From contig JAFXDK010000042.1 of assembly GCA_017521805.1 (NCBI GenBank), forward strand, positions 60,550 to 124,549: a stretch of DNA of 64,000 nt. Reading direction: 5' to 3'. Made by a program: the position numbers and the translations under genes. Below, in pieces: positions 52,347 to 61,086 of the stretch. Within the stretch, counting starts at the first letter, position 1, and each line of letters begins with the position of its first letter. The notes beneath the pieces are model-generated. The model was not told the origin of the DNA and searched no databases. It saw only the letters and a program-made list of their open reading frames with translations. The DNA is from Ruminococcus sp. (GTDB taxonomy: Bacteria; Bacillota; Clostridia; Oscillospirales; Ruminococcaceae).

Positions 52347-54548
52347 TTTTTCCCTGTATTCCGTAGGCGACATACCCTCAGCAGCTTTGAATTGCCGCAC
52401 AAAATAGTTGTAGGAGGAATACCCACATTCTTTGGATATATCCGTGACCGTCATATCCGAGGTTGACAAAAGCTCCTTTGCTCTGGCAAGACGGAAATCA
52501 ATCATATCTACAATAATGCTTTTTCCGAAATACTGTTTATACATCTTTTGCAGATAGCTTTTGCTGAGATAAAGCTCTGCGGCAATTTCGTTGACATTCC
52601 AAGGCAATTCGGGATTTTTCATAATTCTGCCCCGAAGCTGAAATAGTTTTTCATACTGCGGATTTTCAGTTGTTTCCGATACTGTATAGCTGTATACGCG
52701 GTTGAGAGTTGCTTTATGGAGACTTGTTCCGGGAGATACTCCCGAATTTAGAGGCTGAGTATCAACGCCAATAGAAAAATTGATGTTACAGTTTTGCTCC
52801 TCTGAAAAGCAGGAATTGCTGATCTTTTCAGAAAGCTGACAAAATATTTCTTCATATCGGTTTTTGTGGGGAGTAATAACCGCAAAGGAGTATACCGACC
52901 ATAAACCATAGATTTCATCTGATTTTACACAGCTGCCGATAAGCTTTGCAAAGGCAGAGGTGACTTTTCCACATTTGTCATCGTCTCCCTGATAGCATGG
53001 GTCATTGAGCCCCGAAAGCTGAATACGGATAAAATCGGCTTCCGCGCTGATTTTCTTTATATCCTCCAGCCGTTCCTCAAAGGCTTTTTTTACACCTGCC
53101 CTGTTGAGAAGACCTGTAGTATTGTCGTATAGCAGTGCATATTCAGCTTTTTCGGCAGTGTGGTCAAGGATTGATTTTATCCGCACCTGTTCAAGAGCAA
53201 CGTTTATGTAATTTATCCAATGTGTATACAGCTCACTGAATGTCAGGGGATTTTTTCCAAATGATACGGCGGAATATCCGAAGAAATTCCCGTTGAAGTT
53301 CAGAGGGGTAATATAATACGAAACGGGATACCGTCTTTCCTCGTTGTACACAGGCAGAATATCGTATGAGGAAAAATATTCCTTTTCGGAATAATTTCGG
53401 TGAACCTCATTTTTGGCAAGGATAATTTTCATTTCATCGCCTATATCAAAATCCAGCCTGTCACCGACATTTCCGCTGTGGCATTGAGTATATTTTTTTG
53501 TAAGGCATATTCTCAGCCGTTTCATTTTGTATATGTAATATGTGTAATTGTCAAGGCGGTCTGCAAATTCCTCAGGACTTGAAGTATTTGTAATATCAAA
53601 AAGCATATCCCTGTGGAGAATATCGTAGTCGTAGGCGCGAAGCATACGCTGAGTTCTGTTATCCGGCTTGTATGGAGGAGGATTACAGCCGCAGCTTCTG
53701 GACGGCATAAAATTTCCGCTTTTGTCACGGACTTTGTGGCAGATTCTACCTGTAATCATGCGGTAGATACGGCGGAAAGCCTCTGCACCAAGCTGAAAAT
53801 TAGGTCTGCGGTAGCTTGAAATCTGTGGAATATTTCGCTTTCCCTCGTCGGAAGCGTCATAACCTGTTACAGCAATATCATCAGGAACACTTATACCGCC
53901 CTTTATAAGTGTTTCCGTAAGGGCAATTGCGGAGATGTCATTTCCGCATACAACGGCTTCTGGGCGTTCAATATCGCCTTTTACAATACCTGCAGCAAGC
54001 TCCTCAGCGGCAGATTTCCAGAAATCGCCGTATAAACAGCTGTTTTTCTCAAGGCTTATGCCATGGTTTTTCATAGAATTTTTAAATCCGCGAAGACGTT
54101 CTTCAGAAACGAGAATTTTCCTCGGTCCCGTAAGACAGTATATTTTTCTGAATCCGTGAACTTCTATAAGGTGGTCTGTTATCTGCTCAAATGCCGTACA
54201 ATCGTCAATTGCCGTGGATTCAAACAGCTTGTGTTCTTCACTGTCAAGGAGCATAACAGGCTTACCTGAACGGATTAGCAGATTATCAATTGTATTTCTT
54301 ATATTGTCGTCGTAAAATGTGTTGCGGTGATAGAGAAAGCCGTCAAAACGGTCTGAAAGTATAAGCTTGAAAATTTCCTTTGAAGCTTCTTTGTGAGGCG
54401 TTTGTTGATAAAAGTTATGAAGCGGAGCAAGTACAGCTGTATCGCTGTTTGTTTTATAAGCCTGAGAAATGATTCCATTTAAAATTTCCGCCTGAAAATC
54501 TACGGGACATTCTGTTATAATAACTCCTATAAGGAGACGTTTTTTCAT
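52344..54548 (-). CDS. Hybrid regulator: LacI-type sensor, degenerate GGDEF-like domain, AraC DNA-binding domain
   Basis: 734 residues, cytoplasmic. Residues 1-290 are a periplasmic-binding-protein-like sugar sensor as in LacI/GalR (LIGVIITECPVDFQAEILNG, VCGNDISAIALTETLI, DDIAVTGYDASDEG) but without its own HTH. A middle region (about 300-465) resembles a GAF/PAS linker. Residues about 470-600 look like a GGDEF fold (YDNTTGLLNRAGVKKAFEER) in which GLWS stands at the signature, so cyclase activity is unlikely. The last 97 residues are a two-HTH AraC domain ending in GMSPTEYREK. It lies divergent to the rhamnogalacturonan lyase gene and may control it in response to pectin sugars. Confidence 0.88.
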   Translation of the reverse strand: MKKRLLIGVIITECPVDFQAEILNGIISQAYKTNSDTAVLAPLHNFYQQTPHKEASKEIFKLILSDRFDGFLYHRNTFYDDNIRNTIDNLLIRSGKPVMLLDSEEHKLFESTAIDDCTAFEQITDHLIEVHGFRKIYCLTGPRKILVSEERLRGFKNSMKNHGISLEKNSCLYGDFWKSAAEELAAGIVKGDIERPEAVVCGNDISAIALTETLIKGGISVPDDIAVTGYDASDEGKRNIPQISSYRRPNFQLGAEAFRRIYRMITGRICHKVRDKSGNFMPSRSCGCNPPPYKPDNRTQRMLRAYDYDILHRDMLFDITNTSSPEEFADRLDNYTYYIYKMKRLRICLTKKYTQCHSGNVGDRLDFDIGDEMKIILAKNEVHRNYSEKEYFSSYDILPVYNEERRYPVSYYITPLNFNGNFFGYSAVSFGKNPLTFSELYTHWINYINVALEQVRIKSILDHTAEKAEYALLYDNTTGLLNRAGVKKAFEERLEDIKKISAEADFIRIQLSGLNDPCYQGDDDKCGKVTSAFAKLIGSCVKSDEIYGLWSVYSFAVITPHKNRYEEIFCQLSEKISNSCFSEEQNCNINFSIGVDTQPLNSGVSPGTSLHKATLNRVYSYTVSETTENPQYEKLFQLRGRIMKNPELPWNVNEIAAELYLSKSYLQKMYKQYFGKSIIVDMIDFRLARAKELLSTSDMTVTDISKECGYSSYNYFVRQFKAAEGMSPTEYREK

Positions 54549-54763
54549 AATTTCACCGCCTTTTTAGAAATGGCTCATTTGGTTAGTAATCTGGCACAAA
54601 AAATCATTGAAATATTCATATTTTAATGTTATAATATTAGTATGGTAATATTTCAATTCTGCACTATGTATTATTATATCATATTAAGCAGTCGAATGCA
54701 AGACAAAAATGCATATCTCGAAGGGAAAATAATATAATCTTTTTATTTGGATATTATAATTGA
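54549..54763. other. Intergenic region between hybrid regulator and rhamnogalacturonan lyase
   Basis: AT-rich, no gene. It should hold the regulator promoter and possibly its binding sites; no repeated 15-20 bp half-site pair typical of AraC proteins could be defined by eye. Confidence 0.45.
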
Positions 54764-54792
54764 TTGTATTAAGCCTGCTTATTGTGTATAAT
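54764..54792 (+). promoter_or_regulatory. Promoter of the rhamnogalacturonan lyase gene
   Basis: TTGTAT (54764-54769) and TATAAT (54787-54792) with a 17-bp spacer. It gives a leader of about 145 bases. Confidence 0.65.
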
Positions 54793-54944
54793 GATTATTG
54801 TCAGGAGTGACGCTCGCATCACGTGTCACAGGGCAATGTCAGGGGAAATCCGTATATTCATACGGAATAGCGGCTTATACACCGCAGTGCAGTATTTCGT
54901 CAGATTTAACGGTTTAACCAGAACATTGAACGGAGGAGATTCTT

Positions 54945-57900
54945 ATGAAGAAAAATTTCAAACGTATGATTTCGGCAGCGGCAGCTCTCGCTGTTACAGC
55001 AGCATCCTCAGTTGTTGTACCCGCAGCTGATTTTACCCTAAGAGCTGATGCCGCTTCCAACGTTATGCTTGAATATCTCGACAGGGGTATAACAGCAGTG
55101 AACACAGGAAACGGTATGCTTGTAAGCTGGCGCTATCTCGCAAACGATGACGATAACGCAGTATACAAACTCTATCGTGACAATACGCTGATTTATACAA
55201 GCGAAGCAGGAAAGGCGACCTGCTACCTCGACGCTCAGGGAAGTGCTTCTTCAAAATATCGTGTTGATACCCTCTCATCAGACGGTACTCTGAAAGGCTC
55301 GGAAGATTGCCGTTTTACCTCAAACAACGCATATTTCGATATTCCCATGTCACCGCCAACTGGTTCGGGATGTACTTACAGCCCCAATGATATGTCCGTT
55401 GGAGATATCGACGGTGACGGTCAGTATGAGCTTTTCGTAAAGTGGGACCCCAGCAACTCTCAGGATAACTCAAAGGGCGGAAATACAGGAAATGTATTCA
55501 TCGACTGCGTAAGACTGGACGGCACAAGAGTATGGAGAATTGATTTAGGCGTCAATATCCGTGCAGGTGCGCATTATACACAGTTCTACGTAGCCGATTT
55601 CGACCTTGACGGAAAGGCGGAAATGACCTGTAAAACTGCCGACGGAACAAAGGACGGCACAGGAAAGGTTATCGGCGACGGCTCTAAGGATTACCGCAAT
55701 TCCGACGGATACATACTCAGCGGACCTGAGTATTACACACTCTTTGACGGCGCAACAGGTGCAGCTCTTGATACAGTTGATTATGAGCCTGCACGAGGCG
55801 AAGTATCAAAAAGTACATGGGGCGATAACTACGGAAACCGAGTTGACAGATTCTGGGGTTCTGTTGCGTATGTTGACGGCGTTCACCCCTGCGTTATCAC
55901 AGGACGTGGATATTATACACGAATGACAGCCACCTGCTATGGTGTGGAAAACAAGAAGCTTGTAAAGAAATGGGCATTTGATACTGGCTTCAACAGTTCT
56001 GCAGTGGGCTACGGCGACGGAAATCACAACAGTATGCCTGCGGATGTTGACGGTGACGGCAGACAGGAAATCATCACAGGTGCAACATGTATTGATGACA
56101 ACGGTAAGGTTTTATGGTGTACCGATTTAGGACACGGTGACGCTATGCACCTTTCCGATTTCGAACCTGACAGAGCAGGTCTGGAGCTTTTTGTCTGCCA
56201 CGAAGAACAGAAATCAGGCTGGGGCGTAAGCATTATTGAAGCCGCAACAGGTAAAACAATCTACCACGAAAACGGTACAAAAGATACAGGACGATGCGGT
56301 GCGGCTAACGTAACTGCCGCAAATCCCGGTTCGGAATACTGGGGACCATACACAAACGGTACTATCAACGTAAAGGGAGGACAGGTATCCTCCACAAAGG
56401 GCGCACAGAATTTCTTTATCTACTGGGACGGTGACCTTGAAAGAGAGTACCTTGACGGCGGCGATGCTAAGCCTGCCACAATTTCAAAGATGAACGCAAG
56501 CGGCAAAATCGATACTCTTCTTACAACTACAGGATTTATTACAAATAACTCCACAAAAGCAAATCCCTGTCTTTCAGCTGATATCTTCGGCGACTGGCGT
56601 GAGGAGCTTATCGTAAGAGCTGCCGATAACAACTCAGTAAGAATTTACTGTACACCTTATGATACTGAATACCGTATAACAACCCTCATGCACGATGCTC
56701 AGTATCGTATGCAGGTATCCTCACAGAATACCGCATATAATCAGCCTCCGCACACAAGCTTTTTCCTCGGCACAGGCTACGACCTGCCCGCAAGACCCAC
56801 TGATACGGTCAACACAGAGGGAATCACAGTCAACACCTCCAAGACAGGCGCTGTAATCAACACAGGATACAATTATAAGATAAAGAACGTAAAAAGCGGT
56901 ATGTATCTTGAAGTAGCTGATTCAAAGGCAGAAAACGGCGCAAACGTTCAGCAGGGCACAACAGGTGCAACTGTATGGACATTTGCGGAATCAGCCGCAG
57001 GCGGATACTACTACATCTATTCCGAATTAGGCGACGGAAAGACATTCCTGCTTGATGTAGATTCAGCTAAAACCGAAAACGGCACAAATATCGGTATCTG
57101 GGGCAACACAAACAGTGACGCACAGCTTTTCAAGCTTGTTGACAACGGCGACGGTACTTACGCTATCTGTACAAAGGTTACAAAGGACGCAAGCGGTATC
57201 GGCGTAAACGGCGCTTCAACGGAAGCAGGTGCAAATGTCATTGAATGGGAATGTAACGACAGTGACGACCAGAAGTGGATTCTGGAAATTAAATATAATA
57301 CAATCAGCGGCAGTCTTGTAAAAGAGCTTGCTGTCAAGGATATGGAAAATAATGCTGACTGGAAAATCACAGGAAATGCGGCAGTAGGCTCTCTCATCTA
57401 CGGAGACAGAGACTTTACCTATACACAGCTCCCTGCTTCACTTACAGGAGCTGAAATGATACAGACAGCCTGCGATTCCAAGAACAGCGCAAATGAGCTT
57501 GCTGAATTCACAGCGGCTAAGGATATCAAGGCATATGTACTTCTTGATACACGAGTTGAGGAATCTATGGGAGCAATTCCCGAGTGGCTCAATGGCTGGA
57601 CAAAGACATCGGAGCAGGCGGCAAGCAGCAATGATGTAATTTTCGATATCTACGAAAAATCAGTTAAGGCAGGAGAACTTGTTTCGCTTGGTACAAATAC
57701 AACTTCCTACAACGTTATGAATTATGCTGTTCTCGTTAAGGAGGACGAAGCCATAACTACAACTACTACCACAACGACAGAACCAACTACAACAACCACT
57801 ACAACCCCTGCCGACACTCCAACAGATATACTTGCAGGCGACGCAAACTGCGACGGTAAGGTAACAATCGCAGATGCTACAGCAATTCTCCAGAGCATAG

Positions 57901-58043
57901 GTAACTACGATAAATACGGCTTATCCGAACAGGGCGCAAAGAATGGCGATGTATCAGGCAACGGCGATGGTATCACATCAGCTGATGCAATTGCAATAAA
58001 GAGATATGATGCAGGGCTTCTTGAAACTCTCCCTGAAAAGTAA
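54945..58043 (+). CDS. PL11 rhamnogalacturonan lyase with ricin-type domain and dockerin
   Basis: 1032 residues, secreted. A signal peptide (about 1-28, AAALAVTAASSVVVPAA) is followed by the PL11 eight-bladed domain (about 35-620): MLEYLDRGITAVNTGNGMLV, then Asp-rich calcium loops such as DIDGDGQYELF, DFDLDGKAEMTC and DVDGDGRQEI. A ricin B/CBM13-like module spans about 640-785, then a further domain of about 140 residues. A run of Thr (about 938-955) leads to a type I dockerin (AGDANCDGKVTIADATAILQ, GITSADAIAIKRYD). It cleaves the rhamnogalacturonan I backbone by beta elimination, in the cellulosome. Ribosome site GGAGGAG. Confidence 0.95.
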   Translation: MKKNFKRMISAAAALAVTAASSVVVPAADFTLRADAASNVMLEYLDRGITAVNTGNGMLVSWRYLANDDDNAVYKLYRDNTLIYTSEAGKATCYLDAQGSASSKYRVDTLSSDGTLKGSEDCRFTSNNAYFDIPMSPPTGSGCTYSPNDMSVGDIDGDGQYELFVKWDPSNSQDNSKGGNTGNVFIDCVRLDGTRVWRIDLGVNIRAGAHYTQFYVADFDLDGKAEMTCKTADGTKDGTGKVIGDGSKDYRNSDGYILSGPEYYTLFDGATGAALDTVDYEPARGEVSKSTWGDNYGNRVDRFWGSVAYVDGVHPCVITGRGYYTRMTATCYGVENKKLVKKWAFDTGFNSSAVGYGDGNHNSMPADVDGDGRQEIITGATCIDDNGKVLWCTDLGHGDAMHLSDFEPDRAGLELFVCHEEQKSGWGVSIIEAATGKTIYHENGTKDTGRCGAANVTAANPGSEYWGPYTNGTINVKGGQVSSTKGAQNFFIYWDGDLEREYLDGGDAKPATISKMNASGKIDTLLTTTGFITNNSTKANPCLSADIFGDWREELIVRAADNNSVRIYCTPYDTEYRITTLMHDAQYRMQVSSQNTAYNQPPHTSFFLGTGYDLPARPTDTVNTEGITVNTSKTGAVINTGYNYKIKNVKSGMYLEVADSKAENGANVQQGTTGATVWTFAESAAGGYYYIYSELGDGKTFLLDVDSAKTENGTNIGIWGNTNSDAQLFKLVDNGDGTYAICTKVTKDASGIGVNGASTEAGANVIEWECNDSDDQKWILEIKYNTISGSLVKELAVKDMENNADWKITGNAAVGSLIYGDRDFTYTQLPASLTGAEMIQTACDSKNSANELAEFTAAKDIKAYVLLDTRVEESMGAIPEWLNGWTKTSEQAASSNDVIFDIYEKSVKAGELVSLGTNTTSYNVMNYAVLVKEDEAITTTTTTTTEPTTTTTTTPADTPTDILAGDANCDGKVTIADATAILQSIGNYDKYGLSEQGAKNGDVSGNGDGITSADAIAIKRYDAGLLETLPEK

Positions 58044-58065
58044 AAATTCCAACCCATTTTCATAA

Positions 58066-58229
58066 GGGGCTCTCTAAAAACCGGAACACGAGCGGAATTT
58101 CGTATATGACAAATATCAGTTACAAGGCGACAAACCGTAGTAATACTTGATGTATTGCAAGGTTTGCCAACGCAGTAAATGATGTTTGTCATAGAAATTC
58201 AGTCGTGAGGGAGGTTTTTAGAGGTTCCC
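58066..58229. repeat. 164-bp imperfect palindromic element (MITE-like)
   Basis: The ends are inverted: CTCTAAAAACC at the left and GGTTTTTAGAG at the right. The inner arms also pair: GGAATTTCGTATATGACAAA on the left against TTTGTCATAGAAATTC on the right, and GACAAACC against GGTTTGCC near the centre. It carries no ORF. Remnants occur at 3864-3906 and 17836-17877. The layout fits a non-autonomous mobile element or a long structured RNA. Confidence 0.7.
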
Positions 58230-58299
58230 ACAGTACCCTTTTTGAAAGGCTCTCCGTTAATTCAGAAGGTTAAGCTTGTCGAAAAACTATAAATAAAAA

Positions 58300-58360
58300 G
58301 GGATTCTAAAGGGCAAAGCCCTGCGTAGCGTTTAAGCGCTCTGCAAGAGAGAGCGTCCTC
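58300..58360 (+). repeat. Composite hairpin repeat, internally deleted copy
   Basis: GGGATTCTAAAGGGC then AAAGCCCTGCG (half of A joined to a later module), GCGTTTAAGCGC (module E, with a paired-loop change) and the right arm of G. The deletions fall at module borders. Confidence 0.75.
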
Positions 58361-58399
58361 TAGAAAATTATCTCATTATAGCTTTTTCTGCAAACTGAG

Positions 58400-58424
58400 C
58401 TCCCCGTTAATTCGGGGAGTTTTT
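58400..58424 (+). terminator. Intrinsic terminator after the lyase locus
   Basis: CTCCCCG/CGGGGAG with loop TTAATT followed by TTTTTC. It lies beyond the repeats and before the ABC-F promoter. Confidence 0.8.
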
Positions 58425-58491
58425 CATTTTTCAATAATTTACGAACTATTAAAGGAGTTGCATATTATAAGCTAAAGGCTTTTCACCGCAG

Positions 58492-58520
58492 TTGACAGGA
58501 AAATAAAAATATGGTATCAT
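58492..58520 (+). promoter_or_regulatory. Promoter of the second ABC-F gene
   Basis: TTGACA (58492-58497) and TATCAT (58515-58520), 17-bp spacer, 30 bp before the ATG. The short leader has no room for an attenuator. Confidence 0.75.
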
Positions 58521-58549
58521 AATAGTACTAATGTGTAAAGGAAGATATT

Positions 58550-60475
58550 ATGCTTGTCAGCCTGAATAATATAAATAAATTCTATAACGGAAAGCAAATA
58601 CTGAGCAACGTCTCATTGACCGTTGACGAAAATGACAAAATCGGACTTGTGGGCAACAATGGCTGCGGCAAGTCCACCTTGCTGAAAATCCTGACAGGTT
58701 CAGTAGAGCCTGACCGTTTCAGCGAAAAAGACGGTATTATCTCATTTGCCGCAAAAACGACAATAGGTTATCTGGAGCAAATGGGCGGTCTGGATTCCGA
58801 AAATACTGTTATGGAGGAAATGAATAAGGTTTTTGAGCCAATACATAAGGCAATTGAACGCCTCCGCGACATTGAGCTTGAAATCGAGCTGGGTGATAAC
58901 TCCTCCGCCGACGAATATCAGCAGCTTTCCTCGTGGATTGAAGCCAACGACGGTTATAATACTGATGTTAAAATCCGCACCGTCCTCAACGGTATGGGAT
59001 TTTCAGGTGAACAGCTTAACCGCACCGTATCGGGATTCAGCGGCGGCGAGAAAACCCGTCTTTGTATTGCAAAACTGCTCCTTGAGGAGCCGAATCTGCT
59101 TATCCTTGACGAGCCGACCAACCACCTCGACTTCAAAACGATTATGTGGCTTGAAGATTATCTCCGCAGTTACCGCGGAGCTGTTCTCATCGTCAGCCAT
59201 GACAGATATTTTCTGGACAGACTCTGTACTTCTGTATGTGAAATCGAGAGGGGCATTCTCACACGCTACAAGGGTAATTATTCCGCCTTTGTCCGTCAGC
59301 GCGAGGAAAACACCGCCCGCCGCGAAAAAGAGTACGAACAGCAGCAGAAGCAGATTGCAAAAATGGAGGACTATGTGGCAAGAAATCTTGTTCGCGCCTC
59401 CACCACGAAAATGGCACAGAGCCGCAGAAAGCAGCTTGAAAAAATTGAGCGTATCGAGAAGCCTTTCCACGAGGAAAAGCATGCTAAAATCAAGTTCACA
59501 TATGCTGTTGAGCCGCCTCTTGACGTGCTGAAAGTCAAGAATACAGATATCTCCGTAGGAGAGGGTGCAAACCGCAAGACGCTGGTTGACAGTGTAAGCT
59601 TTGATGTCCGCAGAGGCGAAAAAATCGGTATTATCGGCGATAACGGCATAGGAAAATCAACTCTGCTGAAAATTATACAGGGACTTCATCCTCACGAGGG
59701 AACAGTCCGCTGGAATACAAATATCAAGATATCCTACTTTGAGCAGGAGAGCACCAATCTCAACCGCGAACTGACGGTTATGGAGGAGCTCCACAACCGA
59801 TATCCCTCACTTTCTGATTTGGAAGTCCGCAATCTTTTAGCGCAGGTTCGCTTTGTTGGAGAGAATGTATTCAAGGAAACTGGAGTAATCAGCGGCGGCG
59901 AGCGTGCAAAGCTCTGTTTCGCCATTATGATGCAGGAACACGGCAATGTGCTTATCCTTGACGAGCCTACAAACCACCTTGATTTAAGCTCTAAAGAGGC
60001 TATAGAAACGGCTCTGGAGGAGTACACAGGAACTATTATATTTGTATCTCATGACCGCTATCTTCTCAGCAAAATCGCTGACAGACTTATTGAACTGACT
60101 GACGGTTCATACCGTGAGCACAACTATGGATTCGAGAAATATCTGGATGTTTTACGTGCCGAGCAAGCAGAGGAAAAACGCGCCGCAGATGCGGAAAAAT
60201 TTGCAAAAGCCGCAGAAGCCGCAAAGGAGAAGCAGGCTAAGACATACCGTAATAAACAGCAGAGAAGCGCCGATGCCGCACGTAAGAATGAAATGCGCCG
60301 TCTGGAAAAGGAAATTGATGAATTTCAGGCTAAAATCGACGCTCTCAGCGAGGAAATCACCCATGAGGAAGTTTATTCTGATTATGAGCTTATGAACGCA
60401 AAATGCCGCGAAATAGACGAATTAAAGGGAAAAATCGACGAAAACTTTGAAAAGCTGATTGAGCTTGACGAGTAA
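58550..60475 (+). CDS. ABC-F ATPase, Uup/YfmR/YdiF-type housekeeping member
   Basis: 641 residues, two ABC domains without membrane parts. Walker A motifs are GNNGCGKST and GDNGIGKST; signatures FSGGEKT and ISGGERA; both Walker B strands end in LDEPTNHLD. A long charged linker (about 240-310) includes the P-site tRNA interaction motif, and the C-terminal 90 residues are coiled coil (EMRRLEKEIDEFQAKIDALS). The DEPTNHLD in both domains, the C-terminal coil and the lack of an attenuator suggest a translation-quality factor rather than a drug-resistance protein. Confidence 0.92.
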   Translation: MLVSLNNINKFYNGKQILSNVSLTVDENDKIGLVGNNGCGKSTLLKILTGSVEPDRFSEKDGIISFAAKTTIGYLEQMGGLDSENTVMEEMNKVFEPIHKAIERLRDIELEIELGDNSSADEYQQLSSWIEANDGYNTDVKIRTVLNGMGFSGEQLNRTVSGFSGGEKTRLCIAKLLLEEPNLLILDEPTNHLDFKTIMWLEDYLRSYRGAVLIVSHDRYFLDRLCTSVCEIERGILTRYKGNYSAFVRQREENTARREKEYEQQQKQIAKMEDYVARNLVRASTTKMAQSRRKQLEKIERIEKPFHEEKHAKIKFTYAVEPPLDVLKVKNTDISVGEGANRKTLVDSVSFDVRRGEKIGIIGDNGIGKSTLLKIIQGLHPHEGTVRWNTNIKISYFEQESTNLNRELTVMEELHNRYPSLSDLEVRNLLAQVRFVGENVFKETGVISGGERAKLCFAIMMQEHGNVLILDEPTNHLDLSSKEAIETALEEYTGTIIFVSHDRYLLSKIADRLIELTDGSYREHNYGFEKYLDVLRAEQAEEKRAADAEKFAKAAEAAKEKQAKTYRNKQQRSADAARKNEMRRLEKEIDEFQAKIDALSEEITHEEVYSDYELMNAKCREIDELKGKIDENFEKLIELDE

Positions 60476-60495
60476 GTAATTAAAAGTTATTGAAT

Positions 60496-60679
60496 GGGAT
60501 TCCAAAGGGCATTGCCCTTTGGCAGAGTCCAGAGACAGAGTCTCTGGCAGGGTATGGGACAGCGTCCCATGCAGAGCAAAGCTCTGCGATGCGTTCAAGC
60601 GCTCTGCAAGGGGTGAATTCCCAAACAGTCCTGTGGACTGTTTGGGAAGAGGGGACGCTCTGTAAGAGAGAGCGTCCCC
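60496..60679 (+). repeat. Composite hairpin repeat, complete reference copy
   Basis: All seven modules in order: A CCAAAGGGCA/TGCCCTTTGG, B CCAGAGAC/GTCTCTGG, C ATGGGAC/GTCCCAT, D GCAGAGC/GCTCTGC, E GCG/CGC with TTCAAG loop, F CCCAAACAGTCC/GGACTGTTTGGG, G GGGGACGCTCT/AGAGCGTCCCC. It starts about 20 bp after the ABC-F stop and ends 130 bp before the SCIFF promoter. Confidence 0.9.
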
Positions 60680-60810
60680 TAAATAAAATATTTCGTTATG
60701 TTTTTTACAGATATAATTATTAATCCGCATACTTGCGCGTTACATTTCAACAATATTTTTTGTCATAAATTGTCTGAAATGCCAAAAATTGCGATTGCGA
60801 AAAAAAACTA

Positions 60811-60839
60811 TTGAAAAATAGTTGCAGATATGCTATAAT
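60811..60839 (+). promoter_or_regulatory. Promoter of the SCIFF operon
   Basis: TTGAAA (60811-60816) and TATAAT (60834-60839) with a 17-bp spacer, 39 bp before the SCIFF start. Confidence 0.8.
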
Positions 60840-60877
60840 AAATACAAGCTATTTTCGAAAAAAAGGGGGTTTCTGTA

Positions 60878-61015
60878 ATGAAACATATCAAGACAATGAA
60901 CAAGGCTAATCTTAAGGAGTCTGCTCAGAAGGGCGGCTGCGGCAAGTGCCAGGCTTCATGCCAGTCAGCTTGCAAGACTTCATGCACTGTTGCTAACCAG
61001 AAGTGCGAGAGATAA
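60878..61015 (+). CDS. SCIFF ranthipeptide precursor
   Basis: 45 residues, the exact length that gave the family its name (six cysteines in forty-five residues). The leader is MKHIKTMNKANLKESAQKGG; Cys sit at 21, 24, 28, 32, 36 and 43. From memory, the Clostridium thermocellum homologue CteA receives a thioether between Cys32 and Thr37; here residues 32 and 37 are also Cys and Thr. It is too short for common gene callers' cutoffs but has its own promoter, an A-rich GGGGG ribosome site and its maturase next door. The biological role of the mature peptide is not settled. Confidence 0.95.
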   Translation: MKHIKTMNKANLKESAQKGGCGKCQASCQSACKTSCTVANQKCER

Positions 61016-61038
61016 GAAGATTTTTCAGAAATCTTTAA

Positions 61039-61067
61039 GGGCAGTGTTATGCTGCCCTGTTTTTTTA
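61039..61067 (+). terminator. Intrinsic terminator between SCIFF and its maturase
   Basis: GGGCAG/CTGCCC with loop TGTTATG followed by TGTTTTTTTA. Partial read-through would give much more precursor than enzyme from one promoter. Confidence 0.85.
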
Positions 61068-61086
61068 CTTAGAGGAGTGTGTTTGT

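Noticed and set aside
52344-54548. Active diguanylate cyclase
   Set aside because: The GGDEF-like fold has GLWS at the signature and lacks the metal-binding acidic residues.
60496-60679. CRISPR array or tandem repeat
   Set aside because: The repeated features are different palindromes in a row, not one repeat with unique spacers.
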